From positions 1 through 64,000 of the forward strand of contig NZ_BJND01000004.1 of NCBI RefSeq assembly GCF_006539505.1: 64,000 bases of DNA, in the 5' to 3' direction. The notes under the pieces were generated by a model. It searched no databases. It was not told where the DNA came from and saw only the letters and a program-made list of their open reading frames with translations. Below, in pieces: positions 54,007 through 62,461 of the stretch. Each line of letters starts with the position of its first letter. Within the stretch, counting starts at the first letter, position 1. The translations under genes and the position numbers were made by a program. Source of the stretch: Streptomyces spinoverrucosus. GTDB lineage: Bacteria > Actinomycetota > Actinomycetes > Streptomycetales > Streptomycetaceae.

Positions 54007-54912
54007 TCAGTCGAGGGTGAGGACGAGCTTGCCCCGGACATGCCCGGCGTCGCTGACCTGCTGGGCCGTGGCGGCCTGGTCGAGCGGGTAGGCGGTGACG
54101 GTGGTGACGACCTTGCCGGTCGCGGCATCCTGCGCCAGGGCGGCCAGGCGGGCGGCCGAGCGTTCCTGGGGACCGTTGGCGAAGGTGATGCCGAGCTCGT
54201 GCGCGCGGAAGTCGGCGATGGTGACGATGCGCTCGGTGCCGCCGCGCAGGGCGATGGAGTCCTCAAGGGCTCCCTTCCCGGCCAGGTCGAACACCGCGTC
54301 CACGCCGTCGGGGGCGAGCGCCCGGACCCGCTCGACCAGGCCCTCGCCGTAAACGGTCGTGGTGGCGCCGAGCGCGGCGAGGTATTCCTGGTTGGCGGGG
54401 CCGGCGGTGCCGATGACACGCGCTCCGCGGGCAGTGGCGAGCTGGACCGCCAGGGTCCCGACCGCTCCGGCCGCGCCGTGCATCAGCACCGTCTCCCCGG
54501 CGGCGACGCCCAGCAGGTTCAGGACCCGCTCGGCCGTCTCGCCCGCCACCGGCAGCGCGACCGCGTGCTGCCAGTCGAGGCCGGCGGGCTTGGGGGCCAC
54601 GATGGTGGCCAGTGCGTACTCGGCGTACGAGCCGGTGTCCGACCAGCCCAGCACCTCGTCACCCACCTGCACGTCCTGCACGCCCTCACCCAGGGCGTCC
54701 ACCACGCCGGCAAGTTCGTGACCGGGGACAGAGGGGAGCGGCGTGGGGAACACGGCCTCCAGTGCCCCGGAGCGGATCTTGCCGTCCAGCGCGTTCAGCC
54801 CGGCTGCCTTGACGCGGACGCGCACTTGGCCGGGGCCGGGCTGCGGGACCTTGATGTCCGCTTCGTGCAGCACTTCCGTGCCTCCGAAACGGTCGAACAG
54901 GATGGCTTTCAT
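54007..54912 (-). CDS. NADP-dependent quinone oxidoreductase-like enzyme
   Basis: A 301 aa medium-chain dehydrogenase without zinc ligands. The cofactor domain has VLMHGAAGAVGTLAVQLATA. The N-terminus MKAILFDRFGGTEVLHEADI and SVPGHELAGVVDALGEGVQD is typical of zeta-crystallin/QOR-like enzymes. ATG at 54912, with GGGGAG upstream. Probably co-expressed with the alkene reductase and MarR gene as an electrophile-detoxification unit. Confidence 0.9.
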   Translation of the reverse strand: MKAILFDRFGGTEVLHEADIKVPQPGPGQVRVRVKAAGLNALDGKIRSGALEAVFPTPLPSVPGHELAGVVDALGEGVQDVQVGDEVLGWSDTGSYAEYALATIVAPKPAGLDWQHAVALPVAGETAERVLNLLGVAAGETVLMHGAAGAVGTLAVQLATARGARVIGTAGPANQEYLAALGATTTVYGEGLVERVRALAPDGVDAVFDLAGKGALEDSIALRGGTERIVTIADFRAHELGITFANGPQERSAARLAALAQDAATGKVVTTVTAYPLDQAATAQQVSDAGHVRGKLVLTLD

Positions 54913-54979
54913 GACGACTCCCCTCGTGCACCCACCCATTTAGGTGGCTGGACACATAATTACCGTAACAGCGAACATG

Positions 54980-54989
54980 TGGCTAGCCA
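54980..54989. promoter_or_regulatory. TGGCTAGCCA palindrome ahead of the quinone-reductase operon
   Basis: A perfect 10-bp palindrome in an AT-richer stretch 68-77 bases upstream of the start at 54912; a related GTGGCTGG lies at about 54952. Possible target of the operon's own MarR protein. The rest of 54913-55142 shows no gene. Confidence 0.4.
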
Positions 54990-55142
54990 AGTATTTGCTG
55001 TCGCTCGGGCTGCGCAAGATCGGTAGCGCCCTCGTCGGTCTCCTCGGGGCGGCCGTCGAAGCCGGAGACGCCCCGCCGAAGCACGCCCTGCGCGGCCAAG
55101 GGCTACCTCGACCGGAAGCGGGACGACCGGGCCGGCCGAACC

Positions 55143-55679
55143 CTAGCGGTCCGCGGTTCCCTTCTGGTTCAGGGCCCGGGTCAGCTCGCGGTTGGCTGCC
55201 CGGGCAGCCTCCAGCTTGGCGTCCCTCTCCTCCAGCCGCGCCAACAGCTCGGTGTTCTCCTGTTCCAGGCGGGAGACCTGGCGCTGAAGCTCTTCCTGGT
55301 CGGCGGGGGCACCGAGGCCCGACTCCCGCCACGCCTGCACGCCCATCAGCTCGGCCAGCCGGCGCTCCAGGCGCTGGGTCTGGATGACGATCCGGGTGTT
55401 GCGGGCGTGTGCGTTGGCGAGGTCGGCCTGGAGCGAGGCGAGGCTGACCGGGGGCCCGGCCCCGGGCTCCGCGGCAGAGGGTTGCCGTTCGGCGGCGTGG
55501 ATGAGGGCGAGCAGGTCGCGGTGGCGGTAGAGGAAGGTGCGGTCGACCCCGGCCTGCCGGGCGATGCCGCTCACGCTGATCGCCGTGCCGTTCCCGGTGG
55601 CCTGCCTGATGGCGGTTTTCACGCGCTGGCGGCGGCGTTCACCGTCGGCGCGGCGGCCGTCGGCCATGGCCCTGCTCAT
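55143..55679 (-). CDS. DUF6262/TnpC-like coiled-coil protein
   Basis: A 178 aa protein with an HTH-like N-terminus (AISVSGIARQAGVDRTFLYR) and a long coiled coil (ELQRQVSRLEQENTELLARL). This is the third component of Tn554-type cassettes, which encode two tyrosine recombinases and this accessory protein. The ATG at 55679 overlaps the stop of the recombinase gene by 4 bases. It is intact although its partners are broken. Confidence 0.78.
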   Translation of the reverse strand: MSRAMADGRRADGERRRQRVKTAIRQATGNGTAISVSGIARQAGVDRTFLYRHRDLLALIHAAERQPSAAEPGAGPPVSLASLQADLANAHARNTRIVIQTQRLERRLAELMGVQAWRESGLGAPADQEELQRQVSRLEQENTELLARLEERDAKLEAARAANRELTRALNQKGTADR

Positions 55680-58165
55680 GCGGACCTCGTGGCGTGCACG
55701 TCGGGCAGGGGCCGGCCGATGCGGGGCATGCCCAGCATGACGCTCCGGCTGCGGCGTACGACGGCGACGGCCTCGCCGATCTGGGCCTGTTCCTCGGCCG
55801 TGAGGTCACCGAGATCGGCCTTGACCCGGTCGATCAGGCGACGCAACCGACGGATCTCCTCCTGGGAGGGCATGGCCTCGCTGCGCGCCCAGTCGTCGGC
55901 GGCGAACGCCGAGATCAGCCGCTCCCGGCTGCGCAGCAGGTCGGCCAGGTACGCCTGTAGATCAGGCAGGTAGGAGACGTCGGTGCGGAAATGGTCCGCA
56001 GCCCACGCAGCGGAACCGGATGGGGCAGCTCTGCCCGCCAGCCGCGACATTCGAGGGCTCCTGGCAGACGCCGTAGGGGACGCTGACCTCCCCGATCGCC
56101 CGCCGTACGTGTTCGGAGTCCAGCAGTGACTGGGCCTTGCGCCAGACGCGAGTGCCGTTGCGGTCGAACTGCAGGGCGACCACCCGGTCCACGGCGTCAC
56201 GACGCCGGTCCTGGCTGACCCGGTAGTAGTTCTGGGGTGGTCTTGAGATCGGAATGGTCCATCAGCTCCTTGAGGACGTCCGGGGCGACGCCGGCATCGG
56301 CGTGCCGCTGGGCGTAGCTGTGCCGGTAGGCGTAGGGGAAGATCCTGCCCTTGTCGAAGGGCAGGAGGGTGACCGTCTGCCCGTCCTCTTCCACGGTGGT
56401 GGGGACGAGGAAGTCGGGCAGCGCGTCGACCCAGGTGCGGTGGCCTTCGCCGATGGAGTGGATCGCCTTGGTGCCGTGCGGGTTGGCGCGCATGCTGGGC
56501 AGCAACTTCAGCTCGCTGACAGGGGTGTCGGGGAACATCTCGCGCACCCGCTGCTGCTGGGTGGTAATGACGGCCGCGGTGGCCTTGCCGATCGGAAGCC
56601 TCCGGCCCATCCGGTAGGACTTGTGGTTGTCGTAGACCAGGACGAGGGAGCCGTCGGGGTCCTGTTCCAGGCAGTCAAAGGGCAGGTCGCGAATCTCCTG
56701 GGGACGCCGGCCGGTGTCCATCAGCAGTTCGGTGCTCACGCGGACCTCGCGGCTGATGAGCTCCTCCAGGTCGTCGAGGTGGTCGCACAGCTGGCGCCTG
56801 ACCGCGTCGGGCAGGTCCTTACCGGCCTCGGTGTCCTCCGGCTCGGCGGGAGCGTCTTCCCGCTGCAGGCGGAAGTCGGTCGGCAGGCCCGCCATCGGCT
56901 GGCCCGGGGTGGGTCAGTCCCAGAGTGCGGATTCGGGTCAGCACGAGCGCGACGTTGCGTACGGCCTTGCTGCGCGTGTGCGCGGTGATCTTGCCGGTTC
57001 CGGTCAGGAACGCCAGCCGGTTGCAGAAGGCGACGATGTCCCGGCGGTGCAGATCGGGCGGATGGATGCCGCCGTCCTCGCGTTGCAGGCGCAGGCTCTC
57101 CGACAGCAGGTTCATGGCCGTCACGTACGGCTGGACCGCACCGCCCGGCCGCTTGCCCCGCCGGCGCGGCAGGTCGTCGTACGCCCAGTGCGTCACCGCC
57201 TCGCGCCGGCTGCGAGATCCGGGTGAAGTCCAGGGTGCCGGTTTGCCCCGTGAAGATCCTCAGATCCCACACGTCCTTGCGGCGCTCTGTCTCCGGCGTC
57301 GCCCCGAGCCTGTCCAGCCACATCAGCATCGCGGACCACACCGTGCGTGGACTTCACGTGCGAGACCTGGCGAACACCTCCGGGTCGGCCAGCGCCTCCA
57401 GGGTCGGCGTCTGCATCTGCCGCAGCCGGTCGCACAGCGGCCGAAGGAAGTGGTCCCACGTCCTGGCGCCCGCCTCGGTGCGGGCCTGAAGCCCGTAGAG
57501 GACCTCCGCGACAACCCGGTCCGGCAGACCCCCGCAGACACAGCTCCCGGTCGGCGTTGATGGCCGAGGTCCTACGCCGCCACCCTTCCTCGTCGCTCAC
57601 CTGACCACGCCTGCGGGCGTACTTCAGCCGCAGCGAGTGCGCCTGGCAATAGGGAGAGGTGTCGTAATCGCGCAGCCGGTAGCAGACCGCCACCTCGCAC
57701 TGCCCAGTACTCGCGCGCAGGATGACCGCGGGGTGGCCGATGAAGTCCGCCATGCTCAGTTTCAGGGTGTCGACCCGCTGACGGTGGTGCGGATCGCACA
57801 GCGCCACCTGAGCAGACTTCGCCGGCCGTCCGCAGCGCGGCACACGGCACATCTCCTGCCGCATACCCAGCATCCGGGGCTTGACGATCTGGGCGAAGTC
57901 CTCCAGGGACACACCCCGACGCCTTCCAGGTCCGCTCGCAGCCCATGCACATGGGCCGGCCGAACCTGACGCCCCTGGTGCAGCCCTTCACGCAGCAGTC
58001 CGGCATGCCCAGCACGGGGTGGTCCTTGGGAAAGAAGATCACTCGCGGGTCCCAGTCCCACCGCACGATCCGCAGGAACTCAGGATCCAGGGCGTCCACG
58101 GTCTGCCGCGTCCGCGGATCCGCCACGGCGCCCGACGCCATGGCGTGCCGCACCGGCGCGGTCAT
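55676..58165 (-). pseudogene. Large tyrosine recombinase (TnpB-like) with several frameshifts
   Basis: About 830 codons if read through. The start at 58165 gives CCVKGCTRGVRFGRPMCMGC and CRVPRCGRPAKSAQVALCDP (cysteine-rich N-terminus), then core-binding segments, then catalytic parts LLMDTGRRPQEIRDLPFDCL, PYAYRHSYAQRHADAGVAPD and LKELMDHSDLKTT, with NYYRVSQDRRRDAVDRVVAL in another frame. At least five frame changes occur (near 57900, 57540, 57220, 56890, 56234-56237 and 55996). Single-base insertions in short G/C runs explain the last two. The gene cannot make a full protein as written. Confidence 0.8.
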
Positions 58166-58620
58166 CGCTCACCTCGCTCAGCCAGCTCGCACGGCGAGGG
58201 GACCCGCTCGACGGCCTCTCGCACCCGGCTGCGGTCCGGGATCATACGGCGCGACCGACCCGGGGTGCTCCTGTCCCAGCAGCATCTGTACTTCGTCCCA
58301 GCTGCCGCCAGCGTCCACGACGTTGCTGCCGAACGCCCGCCGGGCCATGTGTGGTCCGATCTTCCGCCCCAGTCCCGCACGCTCCGACAGGCGGGCGAAC
58401 AGCTCTCCCATCGCCGACGGGGGCATCGGCGCCCCGAGCGGCTCACCGAACAGATTCACGAGCAGGAAGTCACTCCCGCCCGCCCCCAGTTTCTCCAGGC
58501 GCTCGTCGAAGTACTGGTCAAAGCCCTGCACCACGAGGAAGTCCAGCGGCTGCACCCACGCCCGCTTCGACTGAAGGACGGTGACGACGATGTCGTGGAG
58601 CACACGGTCCGTACCGGGCA
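58162..58620 (-). pseudogene. First tyrosine recombinase (TnpA-like), N-terminally truncated and frameshifted
   Basis: Only the C-terminal half is present: FDQYFDERLEKLGAGGSDFL, LFARLSERAGLGRKIGPHMA with the catalytic His-x2-Arg, and DAGGSWDEVQMLLGQEHPGS. The end is in another frame (IPDRSRVREAVERVPSPCEL). Its stop overlaps the next recombinase start by 4 bases, so the cassette was originally a tight operon. The 5' part is replaced by the palindrome and XRE fragment at 58.64-58.85 kb. Confidence 0.75.
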
Positions 58621-58638
58621 CACATCCACCATCCGCCA

Positions 58639-58664
58639 CCTGCCTCTCCCGCGGGAGAGGCAGG
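58639..58664. repeat. Perfect 26-bp palindrome
   Basis: CCTGCCTCTCCCG followed by CGGGAGAGGCAGG is completely self-complementary and followed by TTTCTG on the plus strand. It sits at the truncated 5' end of the recombinase cassette and may be a terminator or a recombination junction. Confidence 0.8.
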
Positions 58665-58712
58665 TTTCTGCCTGGGAAAGAACCTGCCCACTCACACCTG
58701 TGTCGCGGCCGC

Positions 58713-58845
58713 ATGAAACTGGAGGACATGAAACCGACACCCGACCCCCGTGCCCTCGGCGCCTTTCTCAGGGCCCGTCGGGCGCAGCTGGATCCGCGCG
58801 AGTGCGGCCTGCCGGAGGCGGAATCCACACGCCGGATCGCGGTCC
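58713..58845 (+). pseudogene. XRE-family regulator N-terminal remnant
   Basis: From ATG 58713 or 58728 the frame reads PDPRALGAFLRARRAQLDPR and ECGLPEAESTRRIA, the usual N-terminus of MmyB-like XRE regulators, then breaks off after about 40 residues where the 3' end of the convergent decarboxylase-family gene begins. The HTH itself is missing. Confidence 0.65.
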
Positions 58846-58853
58846 GCCGCGCC

Positions 58854-59417
58854 TCAGACGCCGGTGGTGTCCCTGGAGGTGCCGAGCACCGGTTCGTCGT
58901 CGTACACCTTGGTCACCTCCACGTTCAGCACTGTGGCGATCCGTCCGAACGACCAGTAGTAGCCGGCCGCTTGCAGCACCTCCACCAGTTCGCGGTCGCT
59001 GAGGAACCGGCGGGCCTCGTCGAAGACCTCGTCGGAGACGCGTGGGTGCCGCACCACCTCGGCGGTGAACCGGACGAGCGCGCGGTCGGCCTCGGACAGT
59101 TCGGGGCTGTCGATCTGCCGGTCGCGGACGAGCTGCCGGGTTCGCTCGTCGACGCCGGCCGAGCGGGCCATGGGGTCGTGCTGGGCCGCGACGAACGTAC
59201 CGTCGGTGTGGGCGGCGACGGTGAGGACCACCAGTTCGCGTGCGCGGTCCGGCAGTTCGAGTGAGGTGAACAGCGTCCTGGCGAACTCGACGAACGGCTT
59301 CACGGTGCCCGTCGAGTGGGACATCATCTTGACCATCGGGTCGGGCGGCAGCTTGCCGAGGAACGTGGCGACCTCGTCCGGGAACGAGGCGGGATCCGGG
59401 TCGGTGAGACGGGGCAT
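58854..59417 (-). CDS. Carboxymuconolactone decarboxylase/AhpD-fold protein
   Basis: A 187 aa helical protein. ELPDRARELVVLTVAAHTDG and AGVDERTRQLVRDRQIDSPE are typical of the CMD/AhpD superfamily, but the CxxC peroxidase motif is absent (GTFVAAQHDP instead), so redox activity is unlikely. ATG at 59417. It is 24 bases downstream of an NTF2-like gene on the same strand, likely one operon. Confidence 0.87.
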   Translation of the reverse strand: MPRLTDPDPASFPDEVATFLGKLPPDPMVKMMSHSTGTVKPFVEFARTLFTSLELPDRARELVVLTVAAHTDGTFVAAQHDPMARSAGVDERTRQLVRDRQIDSPELSEADRALVRFTAEVVRHPRVSDEVFDEARRFLSDRELVEVLQAAGYYWSFGRIATVLNVEVTKVYDDEPVLGTSRDTTGV

Positions 59418-59441
59418 GGTGGTTCTCCGATCGTGGGTGGC

Positions 59442-59819
59442 TCAGACGGTCCGGGCGGGCTCGACGTCGAAACCCGTCTCGCTCAGGTGCCGGAAGCGGC
59501 CGTCCTCGGCGAAGGTGCCGAAGATCGCGATCTCCCGGGTCTGGGTGGTGCCGTTCTTCAAAGTGATGCGGAAGGCGTGCCGTTCGGCGTAGGTGTCACC
59601 GTCGGTCAGCTCGTCGAGCACGGTGACCGTGCCTTCCGTGACCTGGCCGCGGATGCCCGCGACCATCTGCGTGAACTCGTCGCGGTTCAGCGTCTTTCCG
59701 TCGCTGCGGTGTGTGTAGTCCGGGGCGTAGTAGCGGTCGAGGACCTCGTGCAGTTCCACCGCGGGGTCGGGCTCGAAGACCAGGGCGCGGAGGGCGTCGG
59801 AGATACGGACGTGGCTCAT
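59442..59819 (-). CDS. SnoaL/NTF2-like protein
   Basis: A 125 aa alpha+beta-barrel protein. RYYAPDYTHRSDGKTLNRDE and QTREIAIFGTFAEDGRFRHL match the NTF2-like/SnoaL family, which includes polyketide cyclases and small isomerases; no function can be assigned. ATG at 59819 with AAGGAC upstream. Overlapping palindromes 40-80 bases ahead suggest tight regulation. Confidence 0.82.
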   Translation of the reverse strand: MSHVRISDALRALVFEPDPAVELHEVLDRYYAPDYTHRSDGKTLNRDEFTQMVAGIRGQVTEGTVTVLDELTDGDTYAERHAFRITLKNGTTQTREIAIFGTFAEDGRFRHLSETGFDVEPARTV

Positions 59820-59858
59820 CGTGGGTGTGTCCTTCGGTTGCGGAGGGACGCCATAAGT

Positions 59859-59901
59859 GGACCCTTGAGTCCGGTACACATCGTACCGGACCCGCGGGTC
59901 C
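59859..59901. promoter_or_regulatory. Overlapping GGACC/GGTCC palindromes (probable operator)
   Basis: GGACCCTTGAGTCC (59859-59872, imperfect), GTCCGGTAC-N5-GTACCGGAC (59869-59891, perfect arms) and GGACCCGCGGGTCC (59888-59901, perfect) overlap end to end, 40-82 bases upstream of the NTF2-like start. Half sites resemble the TetR operators at 32.5 kb. No regulator gene is adjacent. Confidence 0.65.
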
Positions 59902-60164
59902 GGGCAGGAGTTCAAGGACCGGACCGAGGGCATCGCGTGGACGTCGACGAGAGCTTGTCGGCCTTCGGCCTCTCCGCAGCCAATTGACTTACGTCACGTC
60001 CCGCGCAGCCCGTTCGACGCTTCCCGGAGCCGCTCTTCGGCCGCCGGGGTTCTGTTACGCCCCTCCAGACGACGTCGTTTGACCGTCAAGTGACCGATGT
60101 GTGGGTTCTGTTCCCGGCGAAGAGTGGTAGGCGCAGACTTCGCCCCACGGAGGGAACTCCTGTC
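59902..60164. other. Intergenic region without a supported gene
   Basis: Apart from the operator cluster on its left, this stretch shows no reading frame with family resemblance. A weak plus-strand promoter-like pair TTGACC (60079-60084) and TGGGTT (60102-60107), 17 bases apart, could serve the SsgA-like gene. Confidence 0.4.
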
Positions 60165-60632
60165 ATGCACCGTGATCAGTCACCCCTGAAGGCGCGTCCG
60201 GCGTCCGAGCCGGTGCCTCCGCTGTTCCTGGACCTCGACCAGATGCTCGATGAGTTCACCCCGCTGCCGATACGGGCGGAGTTCCGCTTCGACCCGAACA
60301 TGCCCGCGGTGATCACGGTCGAGTTCCAGGCGGAACGAGGACCGAGTCCCATCTGGCGCATCGGCCGCGAGCTCCTCCACCACGGCCTGACATCGATGAG
60401 CGGCTGTGGCGACGTACGGATGTGGCCGGCACTGCCCAGGTAACGGCCCTCGTCCTGGCTCCTTCTCGAATCGGAGGAGGTGGAGGCCCTGTTCGAGGTG
60501 CCCGCGGCACCGCTGACGGAATGGCTCGACGCGACCTACCGGATCACCTCGGCCGAGGCGGAGATGGACGGCCTGAACTGGGACAACTTCCTCATGGGGC
60601 TGCTCGACGGCCCGGCGACACCGTCCGAATGA
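60165..60632 (+). pseudogene. SsgA-like sporulation/cell-division protein with in-frame stop
   Basis: The ATG at 60165 has GGAGGG upstream. The frame encodes PLPIRAEFRFDPNMPAVITV, IGRELLHHGLTSMSGCGDVR and MWP, the SsgA-like (SALP) core, then meets TAA at 60441-60443. The same frame then continues SSWLLLESEEVEALFEVPAA, TEWLDATYRITSAEAEMDGL and NWDNFLMGLLDG to a stop at 60632. A single nonsense codon thus splits a protein of about 155 aa. SALPs control septation and spore maturation and occur only in morphologically complex actinomycetes. Confidence 0.8.
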
Positions 60633-60673
60633 CCGCCGCCGGGTGTGCGCACTCGGATGACTTGCTTCCGATT

Positions 60674-60698
60674 GCGTCACCCGCCAGAGTGGTGACGC
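60674..60698 (+). terminator. 8-bp hairpin after the SsgA-like gene
   Basis: GCGTCACC (60674-60681) pairs with GGTGACGC (60691-60698) around a 9-base loop, 41 bases past the SsgA-like stop. Confidence 0.6.
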
Positions 60699-60815
60699 GC
60701 GGGGTTGCCGTCGTCGGCCCGGTACAGGACCAGTGCCACACGTGTGCCGTCCCGGACACCTGATGACAACGCTTTGCCACAGGCCGCGAGTGTGCGGCAG
60801 ACGAGGAGGAATGAC

Positions 60816-61649
60816 GTGAGGTCCAGCAACCCGATCTTCTCCCGCTGGGGTGCCGCCCGTGACGCCGGCCCGGCCGACGCCTACGCGCAGCGGCCGGTGG
60901 GTGCCGCTGTCGGCGGCCGGCCGGCGGACGACTACGCGACCAACCCCTACGCCCCCGGTGCGGACACGTCACCGCAGACCGCCGGGATCGCGGTGACCAT
61001 GGACGACGTCATCGTCCGCACCGGGACGACGCTCGGCACCGTCTTGGCTCCTGCTGCCCGTCGACGAGGCGAACATCGGCCGCTCGTACGGCATCGTGTG
61101 GGCGCGGCTCTCGTCGCCTTCGTCCTGTCGCTGGTCCAATCCTTCAAGCGGACGCCGTCCCCGGTGCTGATCCTCGGGTACGCGGCGTTCGAGGGTGTCT
61201 TCCTCGGCGTCCTCTCCGGCACGATCTCGACCTATATCGCGCCGGGTGTGGTCGTGCAGGCGGTGCTCGGCACCTTCGCAGTGTCCGCGGGTGTGCTCGT
61301 CGCGTACCGCATGCGCTGGATACGGGTTACCCAGAGGTTCACCGGGTTCGTCGCCGCGGCCGCTACCGGCTTCCTCCTGCTGCTCGTCGCAGACCTCCTC
61401 TTCTCCGCCTTCGGCGCGGACGACGGCCTCGGGTTCCACAGCGGCGGCCTCGGCATCCTCTTCGGCCTCGCTGGCATCCTGCTCGGCGCGGCGTTCCTCG
61501 CCCTGGACTTCAAGCAGGTCGAGGACGCAGTCGCCTACGGTGCCCCGCGCGAGGAGGCGTGGCTGGCCGCCTTCGGTCTCACCACGACGCTGGTGTGGAT
61601 CTACCTGGAGGTGCTGCGCGTGCTGACCATCTTCAACAGCGACAACTGA
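60816..61649 (+). CDS. Bax inhibitor-1/YccA-family membrane protein, damaged first helix
   Basis: A 277 aa protein. From about residue 95 it is a normal BI-1 protein: [60 protein letters not shown] and LTIFNSDN at the end. Between about 61044 and 61100 the frame in use reads [17 protein letters not shown], while another frame there reads [16 protein letters not shown], the expected family sequence. So two compensating indels bracket this stretch, and the first membrane helix is also missing. GTG start at 60816 with AGGAGGA. The product may be non-functional. Confidence 0.78.
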   Translation: MRSSNPIFSRWGAARDAGPADAYAQRPVGAAVGGRPADDYATNPYAPGADTSPQTAGIAVTMDDVIVRTGTTLGTVLAPAARRRGEHRPLVRHRVGAALVAFVLSLVQSFKRTPSPVLILGYAAFEGVFLGVLSGTISTYIAPGVVVQAVLGTFAVSAGVLVAYRMRWIRVTQRFTGFVAAAATGFLLLLVADLLFSAFGADDGLGFHSGGLGILFGLAGILLGAAFLALDFKQVEDAVAYGAPREEAWLAAFGLTTTLVWIYLEVLRVLTIFNSDN

Positions 61650-61658
61650 GTTCTCCGC

Positions 61659-61697
61659 CGCCGGAGGGGCATGCGCACCGCGCATGCCCCTCCGGCG
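61659..61697 (+). terminator. Perfect 18-bp hairpin after the BI-1 gene
   Basis: CGCCGGAGGGGCATGCGC (61659-61676) pairs with GCGCATGCCCCTCCGGCG (61680-61697) over a 3-base loop, 10 bases after the stop codon. Confidence 0.88.
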
Positions 61698-61734
61698 TGT
61701 CCGTACATGCCCCGTGCGGTACGCCCGGCTCGCC

Positions 61735-62055
61735 CACGACCTGAGGAGTTCCGGCACTACGACACCTCCGTCGAGCGCTCCACCAGCCGTTACGCGGCGG
61801 AAGACATCGAACTGGGCGGGGGTGCCGATCCCCGGCGGCAGTATGGTCGTCGTCGCTCTCGGTGCGGCGGTGTGCGGCATCCACTACTGCCTGGGCGCCC
61901 CGCTCGCGCACCTGGAGACGACCATCGCCCTGCGCACCCTGCTCGCCCGCGTCCCCGAACTCGAACTCGCCGGCCCGGCAGGCTCCTTGCAGTGGATCGG
62001 CTCCGGCATCATCCGCGGCGTGCTCTCCCTCCCGGTGCGCTACCGCGTCGGCTGA
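61735..62055 (+). pseudogene. Cytochrome P450 remnant with internal deletion
   Basis: Starting near 61735 one frame reads [20 protein letters not shown] and DIELGG, the region after the K helix; the next piece, [15 protein letters not shown], is in another frame; then comes [20 protein letters not shown] with the haem cysteine, and finally [20 protein letters not shown] and [15 protein letters not shown] to the stop. The segment between VVVALGA and GIHYCLG (about 35 residues in intact CYPs) and the whole N-terminus are missing. Confidence 0.78.
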
Positions 62056-62068
62056 CGACATGAGAAAC

Positions 62069-62103
62069 GTCCCGGCCCGCGTGGTGGAGACGCGGGCCGG
62101 GAC
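62069..62103. terminator. Perfect 14-bp hairpin between convergent remnants
   Basis: GTCCCGGCCCGCGT (62069-62082) pairs with ACGCGGGCCGGGAC (62090-62103) over a 7-base loop. Confidence 0.85.
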
Positions 62104-62124
62104 GGAACAGAAGGGGTACGGCAG

Positions 62125-62432
62125 TCAGACGGTCCGGGTGCGCAGCTGACGGGTCTTCCAGCCAAGCAGGCCCGCCTGGACGATGAAGTCGAGCGAGGGA
62201 TCGTCGCCGCGGCCTGGATGTTGTAGAAGATGCCGACGACGAAGGACAGTCCGCCCGCGATCAACATCGGCCACTGCTTGCCCCGGCGATGCCGACCGCG
62301 ATGGCGGCGAGCGTGCTCAGCACCCCGTTGAACGCCGTGCCCCGGCGCTCCGATCCGTCAGCCTGATCGCCACGGCGTCGACGTCCTCGTGGGCTCCGGC
62401 GAACCCCAGCGCGCATGCCACGGCCACAGCAG
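62125..62432 (-). pseudogene. Small membrane protein remnant, multiple frameshifts
   Basis: Four successive minus-strand frames give ALGFAGAHEDVDAVAIRLTD, FNGVLSTLAAIAVGIAGA, MLIAGGLSFVVGIFYNIQAA and DPSLDFIVQAGLLGWKTRQL to a stop at 62125-62127. Joined, they form a plausible three-segment membrane protein of about 110 residues. At least three indels break it. No family is recognised. Confidence 0.55.
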
Positions 62433-62461
62433 TACCCGCGGATGCAGTGGCCGCCGGCCGG

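Noticed and set aside
54944..55387. Plus-strand frame between the quinone reductase and DUF6262 genes
   Set aside because: Pro/Gly-rich shadow of the DUF6262 gene; the intergenic part shows no family resemblance.
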